From JACKAF01 sp041391485 (GTDB lineage: Bacteria > Bdellovibrionota > FAC87 > UBA2466 > JACKAF01): a DNA stretch of 64,000 nucleotides. Under the pieces are notes generated by a model. It was not told the origin of the DNA and made no database searches. It saw only the letters and a list, made by a program, of their open reading frames with translations. The translations under genes were made by a program, and so were the position numbers. Shown here piece after piece: positions 42,039 to 51,222 of this stretch (positions are counted from its first letter, which is position 1; each line of letters starts with the position of its first letter). The stretch lies in assembly GCA_041391485.1 (NCBI GenBank), contig JAWKNY010000001.1, forward strand, positions 1 to 64,000, written 5' to 3'.

Positions 42039-42467
42039 CGTGATCACTTCCTGGGCCCCGTTGTGATACACGATCTGTATCGGGGCCGTGTAAACACTGG
42101 CGTGGATGGGGCTAAAGGCGATGACAATACTGCAAGACTCGTCCGGATAGAGTTCCGTGGCGCATGTCCCGCCATACCCCGGGTAAGTTCCGCCATAGTA
42201 CTGGAACGCCGTGATGTGAAAGTCGCTACGCAGGTTCGAGGCGAGCACTTTGCCTACGTTGGTCACTAGAAAGGTGTGCTCCGCGACTTGCCCGATGGGC
42301 ACATACCCAAACTCGTAATTGAGGCCTTCTGAAATCGTGAGTACGGCTAGGTCAAAATTGAGGGGTGCCGCGACGGGTTCACCGCCACATCTTACCAAGG
42401 TGAAAACCAAGAGGAGGATCTCGAGAATTTGGGGGCACGGGCGTGCTGGCCGAATACGGTCCCGCAT
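42000..42467 (-). CDS. Exported choice-of-anchor-D/ASH-type domain protein
   Basis: 155 aa. N-terminal hydrophobic segment ILEILLLVFTLVRCGG, with a Cys that could be a lipoprotein site though the residue before it (R) is atypical. One immunoglobulin-like ASPM-SPD2-hydin domain: YEFGYVPIGQVAEHTFLVTN, GTYPGYGGTCATELYPDESCSIVIAF, VLRGTA. Cys pair in GTC/ESC is typical. Likely surface or periplasmic. Converges on clpA with 39 bases overlap. Confidence 0.75.
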   Translation of the reverse strand: MRDRIRPARPCPQILEILLLVFTLVRCGGEPVAAPLNFDLAVLTISEGLNYEFGYVPIGQVAEHTFLVTNVGKVLASNLRSDFHITAFQYYGGTYPGYGGTCATELYPDESCSIVIAFSPIHASVYTAPIQIVYHNGAQEVITSRPVLRGTAIGP

Positions 42468-42620
42468 AAGGCTTCCTCCGTTAGAAACCCCCTTGTTCTA
42501 TTATTATGCGATCCAAGCATGAAAGAAGTCCCTCAGACGTGTGAAATTTGCTTCACAATTGCCGCTATCACCAAATCCTTAGTCGTAGACAGACCCCCCA
42601 GTGAGGTGTAGTTTTTTGAC

Positions 42621-42670
42621 AGGTACGCGGTTACTTTTGAGGAAAGCTCATCAAAAGTAACCGCGTACCT
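42621..42670. repeat. Palindromic repeat, copy 1
   Basis: Perfect 20-bp inverted repeat with a 10-base loop; the left arm includes GGTACGCGGTTACTTTTGA. It stands between the anchor-D gene and doxX. The same core recurs at 46190-46228. Confidence 0.9.
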
Positions 42671-42688
42671 ATTTATATAGGGGGGAAC

Positions 42689-43078
42689 ATGAAGCTAGAT
42701 CTAGGATTACTCAGTCTTCGCGTTTCAGCAGGCCTCATGATGGCGTTGGGCCACGGGTGGGGAAAGCTAACCGGCTTTTCCACCATCGTTACCCGATTTC
42801 CAAGCCTGTTCGGCTTAGGTTCCCAGGTCAGTCTAGCGCTCGCCGTCTTTGCGGAGTTCTTCTGCGCTCTTGCCGTCGTGGTCGGATTCAAAACCCGCTG
42901 GGCGGCGGTCCCCGTGGCCATCACGATGTTGGTGGCGGCGATTATCGTTCACTCGGCCGATCCCTGGAGCAAAAAGGAGCTGGCACTTCTCTTTGCCGTT
43001 CCTTTTATTACTCTTTTCTTTACAGACGGCGGCCGTTTTTCTGTCGACTCATTCGCACGGGCGAAGGGTCGTCGTTAG
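42689..43078 (+). CDS. DoxX family membrane protein
   Basis: 129 aa, intact. Four helices with the family pattern: LRVSAGLMMALGHGWGKL, FAEFFCALAVVVGFKTRWAAVPVAITM, VHSADPWSKKELALLFAVPF and FTDGGRFSVD. DoxX proteins are small membrane proteins linked with quinone or thiol redox processes; precise role unknown. Confidence 0.9.
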   Translation: MKLDLGLLSLRVSAGLMMALGHGWGKLTGFSTIVTRFPSLFGLGSQVSLALAVFAEFFCALAVVVGFKTRWAAVPVAITMLVAAIIVHSADPWSKKELALLFAVPFITLFFTDGGRFSVDSFARAKGRR

Positions 43079-43124
43079 GCTTTAGTCTCTTGCCGTCAGC
43101 GGCACGTTCCACTAACCTATAGGG

Positions 43125-44564
43125 GTGAATACAGACTCGGACGCAGCACAGTGGCGCGACCTGGGGCTTTCAGATGATCTCCTCTCTCTGATTGAACAAG
43201 CGGGATTCAAATCTCCGACCCCGATTCAGACCAAAGCTATCCCTCTCGCTCTAGAGGGGGACGATATTGTGGCCTCGGCCCAAACGGGCTCTGGCAAAAC
43301 GGCGTGCTTTTGTTTTCCAATGATCGAAAAGATGAAGGGCCGCAAGGGAACCTACGGCCTCATCCTTTCCCCAACGCGCGAGATTGCGTTGCAGACTCAG
43401 CAAACGCTGGAGCAGTTTGCAACCCCACTTGGGATTCGTTCCGTTTCCCTCATTGGCGGCGTCAATCTTAGAAGCGATGAGGAGCGCCTCAAAGCCGGCC
43501 CTCACATCTTGGTCGGCACACCGGGGCGCATCTGTGATCATTTGGAACGCGGCAATCTTTGGCTCGAATACATTGAGATGTTGGTTCTGGACGAAGCGGA
43601 TCGGATGCTGGATATGGGGTTCGCGAAAGAGCTGAACCGCATCACGAGCGAAATCTCCGACTCGCGTCAAACCCTGCTCTTCTCGGCAACGATTGCCCCG
43701 GAGATTGAACGTCTTGCAAAGCGGATTCTGCACAATCCCAAACGTGTCCAGGTCGGACGCGCCCTTTCCACGAATCGCAACGTGGATCAGCGGGTGCTCT
43801 TAGTGAACGAAAGCCAAAAGCTTCGCGAACTCATGTACCTCCTCGAAGAGGAACGCGAAACGGTGATTGTTTTCAATCGCACCAAGGACAATACCTTCAA
43901 GCTTTGGCGTTCCAGCCTGGATTATGGCATGGAAGACTCCACTTACATCTCCTCCAACAAAAGGCAGAGCGATCGCGAAAAGGCCTTGGAGGGATTCAAG
44001 GATGGGGCTTTTAGAATTCTTTTTGCTACGGATGTCGCCGGACGCGGTATCCACGTCGAAAACGTTGCCCATGTCATCAACTACGATTTGCCCGAAGAGC
44101 CGGAAGATTACATCCACCGCATCGGAAGAACCGGGCGCCGCGGCGCCACCGGAAAGGCCACGAGCTTTGTGACGCCTCGTGAAATGGGGCAACTGCGACG
44201 CATCGAACGCGTGCTGGGTTCTCCCATCCCTTGCGAGGAAGCACCCGGGTTTCGCATGGAAAGCTCGTCTAGGGATCGGCAATCACGCGGCGGGCGCAGC
44301 TCCGGTAGTCGAGGCCGAGGGCCTTCACGCGGGGGACGATCGGGAAGTCGATCCGGTGGGCGATCCTCAGGCTCTGGAAGCCGCTCCCGAAGCGCGGGCA
44401 GCCGGTCGGGAAGTTCGGGAGGCAGATCCGGAGGTTCTGGAAGCCGATCCGGAAGTTCAGGAGGGCGCTCCGGCGGTTCCGGAAACCGCTCCGGAAGTAC
44501 AGGAGGGCGCTCTAGAGGCGGCTCCCGGAGTTCGGGAAACCGCCGTGGCGGACGCGGCCGCTGA
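43125..44564 (+). CDS. DEAD-box ATP-dependent RNA helicase with RGG/SGG tail
   Basis: 479 aa, intact, RhlE-like. Q motif (PTPIQTKAIP), Walker A AQTGSGKTA, PTREIAL, GTPGRI, DEAD box LDEADRMLDMGF, SAT, VIVFNRTKDN, ATDVAGRGIHVENV and HRIGRTGRRG. The last 95 residues are almost only Ser, Gly and Arg, an RNA-binding disordered tail written in repetitive GGAAG/GGCGC DNA. GTG start. RhlE-type helicases remodel RNA in ribosome assembly or cold stress. Confidence 0.95.
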   Translation: MNTDSDAAQWRDLGLSDDLLSLIEQAGFKSPTPIQTKAIPLALEGDDIVASAQTGSGKTACFCFPMIEKMKGRKGTYGLILSPTREIALQTQQTLEQFATPLGIRSVSLIGGVNLRSDEERLKAGPHILVGTPGRICDHLERGNLWLEYIEMLVLDEADRMLDMGFAKELNRITSEISDSRQTLLFSATIAPEIERLAKRILHNPKRVQVGRALSTNRNVDQRVLLVNESQKLRELMYLLEEERETVIVFNRTKDNTFKLWRSSLDYGMEDSTYISSNKRQSDREKALEGFKDGAFRILFATDVAGRGIHVENVAHVINYDLPEEPEDYIHRIGRTGRRGATGKATSFVTPREMGQLRRIERVLGSPIPCEEAPGFRMESSSRDRQSRGGRSSGSRGRGPSRGGRSGSRSGGRSSGSGSRSRSAGSRSGSSGGRSGGSGSRSGSSGGRSGGSGNRSGSTGGRSRGGSRSSGNRRGGRGR

Positions 44565-44565
44565 G

Positions 44566-44832
44566 CTAGTAGCGTTGAATGAGGTGGTAACCGAACTGCG
44601 TGCGAACGGGCTCGGAGACTTCGCCTTCTTTTAGCGAAAACGCCGCTGTTTCAAACTCTCGCACCATCTGTCCTTTTCCGAACGAACCCAAATCACCGCC
44701 CTGGCGGCCGGAGGGCGATTGAATGTCGCGCGCTGTGTCCTCAAAAGACGCGCCGTCTTCTTTGGATCTTTCTTGAGCAGATCCTTGGTTTGAATTTGTT
44801 CCACAAGAATGTGTCTGGCTTTGATCGGACAT
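44566..44832 (-). CDS. Parvulin-type peptidyl-prolyl isomerase (frameshifted)
   Basis: About 90 aa, a stand-alone PpiC-like domain. After AAGGAGAACGACTATG the reading slips by one base to PIKARHILVEQIQTKDLLKK, then FEDTARDIQSPSGRQGGDLGSFGKGQMVREFETAAFSLKEGEVSEPVRTQFGYHLIQ, all hallmark parvulin blocks. No signal peptide, so cytoplasmic. Ends one base after the convergent helicase gene. Confidence 0.82.
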   Translation of the reverse strand: MSDQSQTHSCGTNSNQGSAQERSKEDGASFEDTARDIQSPSGRQGGDLGSFGKGQMVREFETAAFSLKEGEVSEPVRTQFGYHLIQRY

Positions 44833-44849
44833 AGTCGTTCTCCTTGCAG

Positions 44850-45796
44850 TTTGGATAGCCCATCGACTCCGCCATTGTAAACCGGCCAAAGATTCTCGGC
44901 GGTTTTTGGTACTTTGATGCGTTCGGGAAACACCAGCTGCTTCCGGGCATGCGTCCGGCTAATCGGGTCCATTGCTTGGTACGGCATAAGGCGTGGTGCC
45001 TGTGCTTTGGCTTTACGCCGAAAAAAACCACCGCAGCATGGGCAAATCAGTCCACGTCAGATTCGGTCCGCCCCCACCTATCTGTCGTGCCAGATCGGGA
45101 CGCGCGCATGATCTCTCGCCCCACCATCACATCTGCACTGCCGGTGACTTCGCAGCACCCGTCGATAATCTTCTGTGCTCCAGATATCACCATTGGCAAT
45201 CACCGGCAGGCAAACCGCTTCCCGAATCCGCGCGATCCACTCCCCAATGGGCCGCCGGAGGTTGGCACCATCCACCTTCGCGGGCGTGCACGGTAAGCCA
45301 GGTCGCGCCACCGGCTTTTACGGCACGCGCCAACTCAACGGCGGAATCGGGCTTGTCGTAGCCCAACCGAATCTTTTGCCGTCACCGGCACCCTACTGGG
45401 GACGGCCGCGCGTACGGCTTTGATAATCTTTCGAGGCGCTCGATGACCAGCAGTGCGCCTTCACCGTCGTGACGGTTCACGGTCTTCGCGGGACAACAAA
45501 ATTCAAGTCCACACCCAGCGCTCCTAGCTCCGCAGCTCGCTCGCGCCAGCGCCAGCCGCCAGTACGTGATCCTGCACTGGAGAAGTTGGGACATAGACGG
45601 GTGTTCCGGCGGGCGTCATTCCGCCCTCCAACAGCGTTCCGGACAGAAGCGGCAGAAAACGCGCGGGGGCAGTAGCCGATTCTGGGTCACGACGAATGAA
45701 CTCGGTGGCGCAATGGCTTAGCCTCTATCGCCGCGAGCATAGATCACGCAATACTGGGTCAACCACACCTTCCATTGGAGCTAAGAGAACCCTCAT
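44850..45796 (-). CDS. tRNA-dihydrouridine synthase, DusC-like (frameshifted)
   Basis: About 310 aa, FMN enzyme reducing uridine in tRNA. Landmarks: MRVLLAPMEGVVDPVLRDL, ATEFIRRDPESA, PAKTVNRHDGGALL-type motif (catalytic Cys in the CPAKT segment), VTAKIRLGYDK, TVHARTKVDGANLRRPIGEWIARIREAVCLPVIANGDIWSTEDY and VMVGREIMRVPIW. About six indels. The start ATG at 45796 fits the family N-terminus exactly. The 3' end near the parvulin gene is not precise. Confidence 0.85.
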
Positions 45797-46189
45797 ACAC
45801 GGGCAAGATAGAATAGCTGGGAGGGACAGAGCGGCGTACTACGGAGCTTTAGCGGCAACAGCCCCGCGTTGCGGTACAAGACGTTCCGCAGTTTGGCGTT
45901 TGGCAGTCACGTTGTGGAAGCACGACGGCGCGCAGTCACGGGCGCTTGCACCGTGAGGGCGTGCCGGCTACCTCATCGCTCTGCACCGCCGGAGGTACAG
46001 AAAGAGAGGTTGTTGTAAGCAAGAGCACGGCAATCGGAACTCACACACAATCTGGCGTTCCCCCACACCAGCGCCTGACAATCCCGACGCGCCGAAAAGA
46101 TCGCGCTCGCCGCCCAGAGCCTGAAAAAGCGAGAGCTAAAAACAGAATTCGAACAAGAAAATACTTTACACGATAGCTTTCCTCAGTAG
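45797..46189. other. No gene resolved
   Basis: Minus-strand readings show a hydrophobic start (ILFLALAFSGSG-like) near 46160 but no frame runs on and no similarity is recognised. May hold a broken small exported protein. Confidence 0.3.
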
Positions 46190-46228
46190 ACGCGGTTACT
46201 TTTGAGGAATTCTCAAAAGTAACCGCGT
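46190..46228. repeat. Palindromic repeat, copy 2
   Basis: 17-bp perfect inverted repeat ACGCGGTTACTTTTGAG around GAATT. The core ACGCGGTTACTTTTGA is identical with copy 1 at 42621; the loop and outer left flank differ. Confidence 0.9.
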
Positions 46229-46285
46229 ACCTTTTAGGGAAAAATAACCGCGCGCAGGGAACTTGGCATGGCGACCGGTGTCAAC

Positions 46286-48056
46286 TTAATCGCGGCTGAA
46301 GTACTGGAAGGAAGGGTCCTGGTGGTTTCCGGGCTCGGCGATCGACGAAAAGCGCGATGGCTTCGGTGCGCTCTCCGCCTTCACGTCGGAAGACAAACCA
46401 TGTCCGCCGTTTGAATAAGGAGGAAGAGACCTTTGCCGGCTCCGCCTTTGTCCGGCTGCGGCGAGATCGTTCCCCGGCAAACCATTCTCAAGGTATCTTC
46501 GCTGCAAAGTCCCTTCAAACTCCCTGAACGGGTCCTCTTGTCGAAATGGCGAGCAAAAGCCCATCGCACGCGTAGCGTAGCTGCCTGCTCACGGATCCAA
46601 CAACCGGAACGGTGTGCGCTGCAGCTGATTGCATTGGGTTTGCCGTCCTTACCGACGGCGGCATCATAAATCGCGTTCACCAGTTCTTCGGCGACGATTC
46701 CTACACTTTCCAGGATCTGCCGTCGGATTCCCAAAGACCTGAAAGTGCTGGACCATCTCTTGATGAGTTCACGGCGTAGGCGCTTCCGTCACTTTTGCGG
46801 AGTGCACTTCGACGCCCCAGAAAAGGTACTTTTCAAACCAAACATTTCCCGGGATCGATGAGTTTATGAATGGTGGTCACTTAGGTTCTTCGCGGTAAAC
46901 GTTTATCGATTGCGGCCGCGTTTTACGTTGGTCAGATTGGGTACTTCTGAGTTTTTTAATGTAAGTGGGAATGTTCTCTGGACGTCATGAAAACCACCTT
47001 TGCCGTTAGGACGCAACCTTTGCCATCTGGGCAAGCTCTGATCATCTTCCCATTCAAACAAAGCAGATCGTACTCGAACTGCCTGAGCTTTCTTGCGCCT
47101 TCTACCGTACTCGCACGTCCAAACGCACCCCGGTTCCGCCAAGTGCGAGTTTTGCTAGTTTTTGTTCCTGCACATCACCTTCTGCAAGCAGGATGCGCTT
47201 GTGCTTCATCGCAAGCTCAGCGGCGTGGTAAGAGGTCAGCGGTTTTGGTAAACCTACGATCATCCACCTGTTTGGCTGCTTGTCCAAGAAAGTTCGCCGA
47301 ATCCCGATTCTTCCGGTCTTACGAATTGGTGAAAGGAATCGCGAAGTAGCAGCAGGTGATCGGTGAACAAAGTATTCAACTTGGAAAAGGTAAGGTCCTT
47401 GGTGTTATAGAGTTCCTCAAGCTTCTGGCGGTTAGTATTCAGCTCTGAGTTTTGCTGCTCTAATCCATCGGTTTTGCGAAGGAGCGCTGAGGTGCGTTCC
47501 TCGACTTTTTTGCTCAGGATCGCTATTGGCCTTGATAAGGCCTTCTGGGCGTTCTTCAGGTTGCGGCTCGCTTCTTCCAAACTCTTCGCACGCCTTCATT
47601 GGTCGCTGAAAAGCTTTCCAACTGGTACCTCCGGTGCACGCGCCGTAGGAATTGGCTTCGAAGGGAATCCGAAATTTCCTTGGTCGACGGCCCCAGCAAC
47701 TTGTGGGCCTCCACTTGGATAAGCTCGACTGGTGTTTCGGCCAGCACGGATGCGCTGCAAGGGGTTTGGCTGAGGACGCTAATCTCGCCAATGATGTCGC
47801 CGAATTTCTCCATGTGGATCACCAAGTCCCCGTCGCTATAGACGCCGACAGAGCCGGAGAGGAGAAAGTAGAGATTTTGGTTCTTACTGCCTTGCCGCAA
47901 GATCTCTGTTCCCGCCGGTTGCAAGACGAAGCTAGCAAACTGAGAGACTTCCTTTAGGAGGTCGACCGGGAAGTCTTTGAAAAATGGAAACTGTTTAAGG
48001 GAGGCCAAAACATCGATTTCGGCGGTTTTTTCGGCTGCGGCGGTGCGGGGAGACAT
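46286..48056 (-). CDS. cNMP-binding, coiled-coil, receiver and HATPase signalling protein (frameshifted)
   Basis: About 590 aa. N-terminal cyclic-nucleotide-binding domain (LKQFPFFKDFPVDLLKEVSQFA; FLLSGSVGVYSDGD; GDIIGEISVLSQTPCSASVLA), a long coiled coil (SKKVEERTSALLRKTDGLEQQNSELNTNR split over a shift), a receiver-like part (RILLAEGDVQEQKLAKLALGG) and a C-terminal GHKL ATPase (ESVGIVAEELVNAIYDAAVG, an N-box). No phospho-His box is evident, so the ATPase may act as an anti-sigma-type kinase. At least six indels after residue 165. Divergent from the small cNMP gene. Confidence 0.65.
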
Positions 48057-48152
48057 AGCTTAATGGTACCTCAAAAAACCTTTGTCCATCCGCATCAATC
48101 TGTCGCCTCATTTCCTTACATTTCGGTACCGATAAAGTACGAAGGAGAGCCT

Positions 48153-48524
48153 ATGTCGTCGCCCAAAGGACTTACACCCTTTAGAAAAATCTTTCCGGAA
48201 GGTCACACGCTGCTAACAGAAGGCGAATCGGGAAGCTCTTTTTACATCCTGGAAAGAGGGACTTTGGAAGTACGAGTCCACGGCAAAGCAGTCAGCACGA
48301 TAACCGCTAAGGACGAAGTGGAGTTCGTTGGCGAAGTAGCGGCTCTGCTTTCGACCCCCCGAACGGCCACCGTTATCGCAAAAACCGAAGTCAGTGCGCT
48401 GTACTTCGAAGCGGGGAACTTCGAAAAGATCATCGCGGCGGCCCCTTCCCTAGGAATGAAGCTCGCCCGTTCGCTCGCTAAAAAGCTGAGCGCGCTCCAA
48501 TCCCCCGAAAAGAAAGCGGCTTAA
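48153..48524 (+). CDS. Stand-alone cyclic-nucleotide-binding domain protein
   Basis: 123 aa from the ATG at 48153, preceded by GAAGGAGAGCCT. A single cNMP domain: FRKIFPEGHTLLTEGESGSSFYILERGTLEV, VEFVGEVAALLSTPRTATVIA, ALYFEAGNFEKI, then a C-terminal helix. The usual phosphate-binding R after the GE is within PRTATV. No output domain, so it probably works by contact with a partner; the divergently encoded cNMP/HATPase protein is the obvious candidate. Confidence 0.85.
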   Translation: MSSPKGLTPFRKIFPEGHTLLTEGESGSSFYILERGTLEVRVHGKAVSTITAKDEVEFVGEVAALLSTPRTATVIAKTEVSALYFEAGNFEKIIAAAPSLGMKLARSLAKKLSALQSPEKKAA

Positions 48525-48532
48525 ACGCTTCT

Positions 48533-49726
48533 CTAGAAAATAAAGTTGTGCACCATCTGCAAGAGAAACGCACAGACAAGCCCCATATAGGTGCCAAGCA
48601 CGTAACCCAATACAGCAAGCAGCACGCCTACCGGCGCCAACGCCGGATGAAAAGCGCTTGCCACGATGGGCGCTGACGCGGCCGCTCCCACGTTCGCTTG
48701 GGAGCCCACGGCGGCGAAGAAGATGGGCGCTTTGAGGTAGCGGCACAGCAGCAAGATCGTAACCGCATGGAACAGCATCCACACGCTGCCAATCACAACC
48801 ATGGCGGGAGCATCGAGTACCGCGGCGAAATTTCCCTGAGCGCCGATGGTCGCCACAAGGAGATACAAAAACACTGAACCGACCGCGCTGGCGCCCGCGC
48901 CTTCAAGCTTACGAAAGTTCGTGAAAGAGAGAGCCACACCTATCGTCGTTACAATGATAACGACCCACGTAAAGCCCGTCACAATACCGCCGAATTCAGG
49001 AAGCATTTTTGAAAGCCAGCTAGCCACTACGGTTCCACCAAAGGCAAGAGCGCCAATGGTTAGGAGATCTGCAAGCTTTGCAGGACGAGAAACCTGAGCC
49101 TGGTAGGCTTCCACTTTTTGGCGCAAGACTTCCAGCGCCGAACGATCGGCACCAATGGCAGCGTCGATTTCCTTCTCACGGCCCGCGAAATACAAGAGAA
49201 CCGCCATCCAAACACTAGCCACGGCCACATCCACAATCACCATCATGTTAATCGTTTCGGGCTTGGCGCCTACGCTTTCACCGATAGCAATGAAGTTTGC
49301 TCCACCACCAATCCAGGATCCACTGAGCGCGGCAAGACCCTTCCACGCTTCGTCTCCGATTTCGGGCGGAATCATCCAGCCAAAGGCCAGGTACGCAAGA
49401 GGGGCACCAATCACAATTCCCGCGGTCGCCCCGAAGAAAAGATACAAAACTTTTTTCCCAAGGCCCATGATGGCCGGGATATCTACCGACATCGTTAAGA
49501 GCAACAAGCTGGAAGGCAGCAGCCACTTCTTAATGAAGGTGTAGGTCGGACTCTCTAGGGGAATGATGTGCGTGTTGGAAAGAAGGGTCGGTACAAAGTA
49601 AGCAAACACCAAGAGCGGCACCACTTTGAAAATCTTCCCAATGTTCGGGTGAGCCGCAGCGGAGAACAACAGCGCCAACACAACGAGCAACACCGCTAAT
49701 ACGGCTATCGGATCCTGAATCATCAA
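48533..49726 (-). CDS. DUF819 family membrane protein (putative transporter)
   Basis: 397 aa, intact, about ten to twelve membrane helices. Family features: LLPSSLLLLTMSVDIPAIMGLG, LSGSWIGGGANFIAIGE, and VGSQANVGAAASAPIVASAFHPALAPVGVLLAVLGYVLGTYMG. DUF819 members are predicted secondary transporters; substrate not known. GGAGGAAGTTG lies before two adjacent ATG codons. Confidence 0.92.
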   Translation of the reverse strand: MMIQDPIAVLAVLLVVLALLFSAAAHPNIGKIFKVVPLLVFAYFVPTLLSNTHIIPLESPTYTFIKKWLLPSSLLLLTMSVDIPAIMGLGKKVLYLFFGATAGIVIGAPLAYLAFGWMIPPEIGDEAWKGLAALSGSWIGGGANFIAIGESVGAKPETINMMVIVDVAVASVWMAVLLYFAGREKEIDAAIGADRSALEVLRQKVEAYQAQVSRPAKLADLLTIGALAFGGTVVASWLSKMLPEFGGIVTGFTWVVIIVTTIGVALSFTNFRKLEGAGASAVGSVFLYLLVATIGAQGNFAAVLDAPAMVVIGSVWMLFHAVTILLLCRYLKAPIFFAAVGSQANVGAAASAPIVASAFHPALAPVGVLLAVLGYVLGTYMGLVCAFLLQMVHNFIF

Positions 49727-49832
49727 CTTCCTCCAAGAAAAACCTGAATACGCTAAGAAGCTTCACACCTTTAGCCAATTTGCTGCATCGCATCAAGTTT
49801 ATTTTGGGGTTTTGAGGTACACTAAAGGGACT

Positions 49833-49972
49833 ATGCAACGGACGCTAAACCTTCTAAAGACCTACAAGCATTACTGGATCTGGCTCTCCTGGCAGCGACG
49901 GCGGTGTTCTTATTGCTCGCCCTACCGGCACCCAAGAGGCAGCGACCCCGTATATTTACAACCCTGAACTAG
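49833..49972 (+). CDS. Possible small membrane protein (frameshifted)
   Basis: ATG at 49833 reads MQRTLNLLKTYK; after a one-base slip it continues LLDLALLAATAVFLLLALPAPKRQRPRIF to a TAG. A 46-residue single-pass protein would result. Weakly supported, no similarity. Confidence 0.3.
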
Positions 49973-49981
49973 GGAGTTGCT

Positions 49982-51067
49982 TTAGAGCAACGGTCGGAGT
50001 TGGAGCCTGGAGGCGGCTCGAGATCGCTTGCGCGATTTGCTGATTGCCGGCTTCAAGTAGTGCATGATATCGGCATACAGAGTTTCGTTGTGCCCTTGGA
50101 AAAGCTGCGAAAGATCCAAAGGCTCTACACCCGGCGGCAAGTCTTTTGCTCCTTCGCGGATGCGCGAGTACGCATCGGCTACAATTCCTTGCCAATGCTT
50201 GTTCTTTTCCATCGCCGCTTGTTCTTCTTCACTGAGTGGGTTCATAGAAAGATCGCCGGTTGCAAAATAAAAATCGGTCGCGCCCCTGTTCCCTTAAACG
50301 CTTTGTGTGCCTCGCCATAGTAATGTTCTAAGAAACCTGCGCGGCCAGTAGAGTCTTGTCTTCCTCCAGAAAGGGACCACGAAACGATTCTTGCATTTCA
50401 GGCTCCACCCGCAACTTCTTTTCCGCCGCCTTCTTTAGGGATCCGACGAACTACCATCCGATTTTTTTGCCACATCCGACCAGGACACTTCTCCCGTTTT
50501 CCCCATCTGGAAAAGGTAATGGTACTTGTCATACTCCGGCTTCCCCGCTGGATCACTGACACCATTCACAAAATTTGCAAGTCCGGCAAGCACATCGCAA
50601 ACCCCGTCCATGAAGATCATGACCTGAGGTGGATTAGGCAGGCAAACTCCTCGCAAGGCCTGGTGCACTTCCTGAAAAAACAAAACCCACTTGGCCGTAG
50701 TTTGTAACCTCGGCGGGGAACTTCGGTGCGCGTTTGAGCTAGCACTCAACTCTGATGCTATCGTGTGCTCATCACGCGCGAGTCCCCCACATAAGGTGCT
50801 TCCCAAAAAGTCGATGCAGTCGCTACCGTACTCTCGGTGGAGGAGATTGACCGTACGGCGAGGTACCCGTCACTTCAATACCTAGAACTTTGCCGGAAAA
50901 GGAGGCCAGCGAATAAAGCTCATAAGCCTAAACTCGCGCGTCAATTTCGCGTGTTCTCTCTCCACTCAGCAAACCAGGCTCGGCCATTGACGGCATCGTC
51001 GCCACGTCCAGAGCGCCGGTGGTGGAGCCGGCCTGAACAGCATCAGCTCGGACAATGCGAGTGTCAC
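49982..51067 (-). CDS. SGNH-hydrolase-like protein, membrane-anchored (frameshifted)
   Basis: About 350 aa. A hydrophobic N-terminus near 51060, DFLGSTLCGG (block I-like), AEVTNYGQ then QEVHQALRGV, PPQVMIFMDGVCDVLAGLANFV (block III region) and a helical C-terminal half (MNPLSEEEQAAMEKNKHWQGIVADAYSRIREGAKDL, ADIMHYLKP). Divergent from the MBOAT gene, so it probably belongs to the same O-acetylation system. Several indels in the N-terminal half. Confidence 0.55.
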
Positions 51068-51222
51068 GAAATATGAAGAGGATTGTGTTTCTGAAAATTT
51101 TCGTTGCCCCGGATTTTTAGTATAGCGCAGCCACACGTACCGCCCTGCGCCAATCCCGCCTTCTTGAGTTAAATTGGCCGTAATGAGTTAAAATGAAAGC
51201 GCAACTCAAGCCTCAGACTCCC

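Noticed and set aside
44179..44634. A 151-codon open frame within the helicase tail
   Set aside because: Product of repetitive GGA/GAA-type DNA; low-complexity Glu/Ala/Pro sequence with no start signal.
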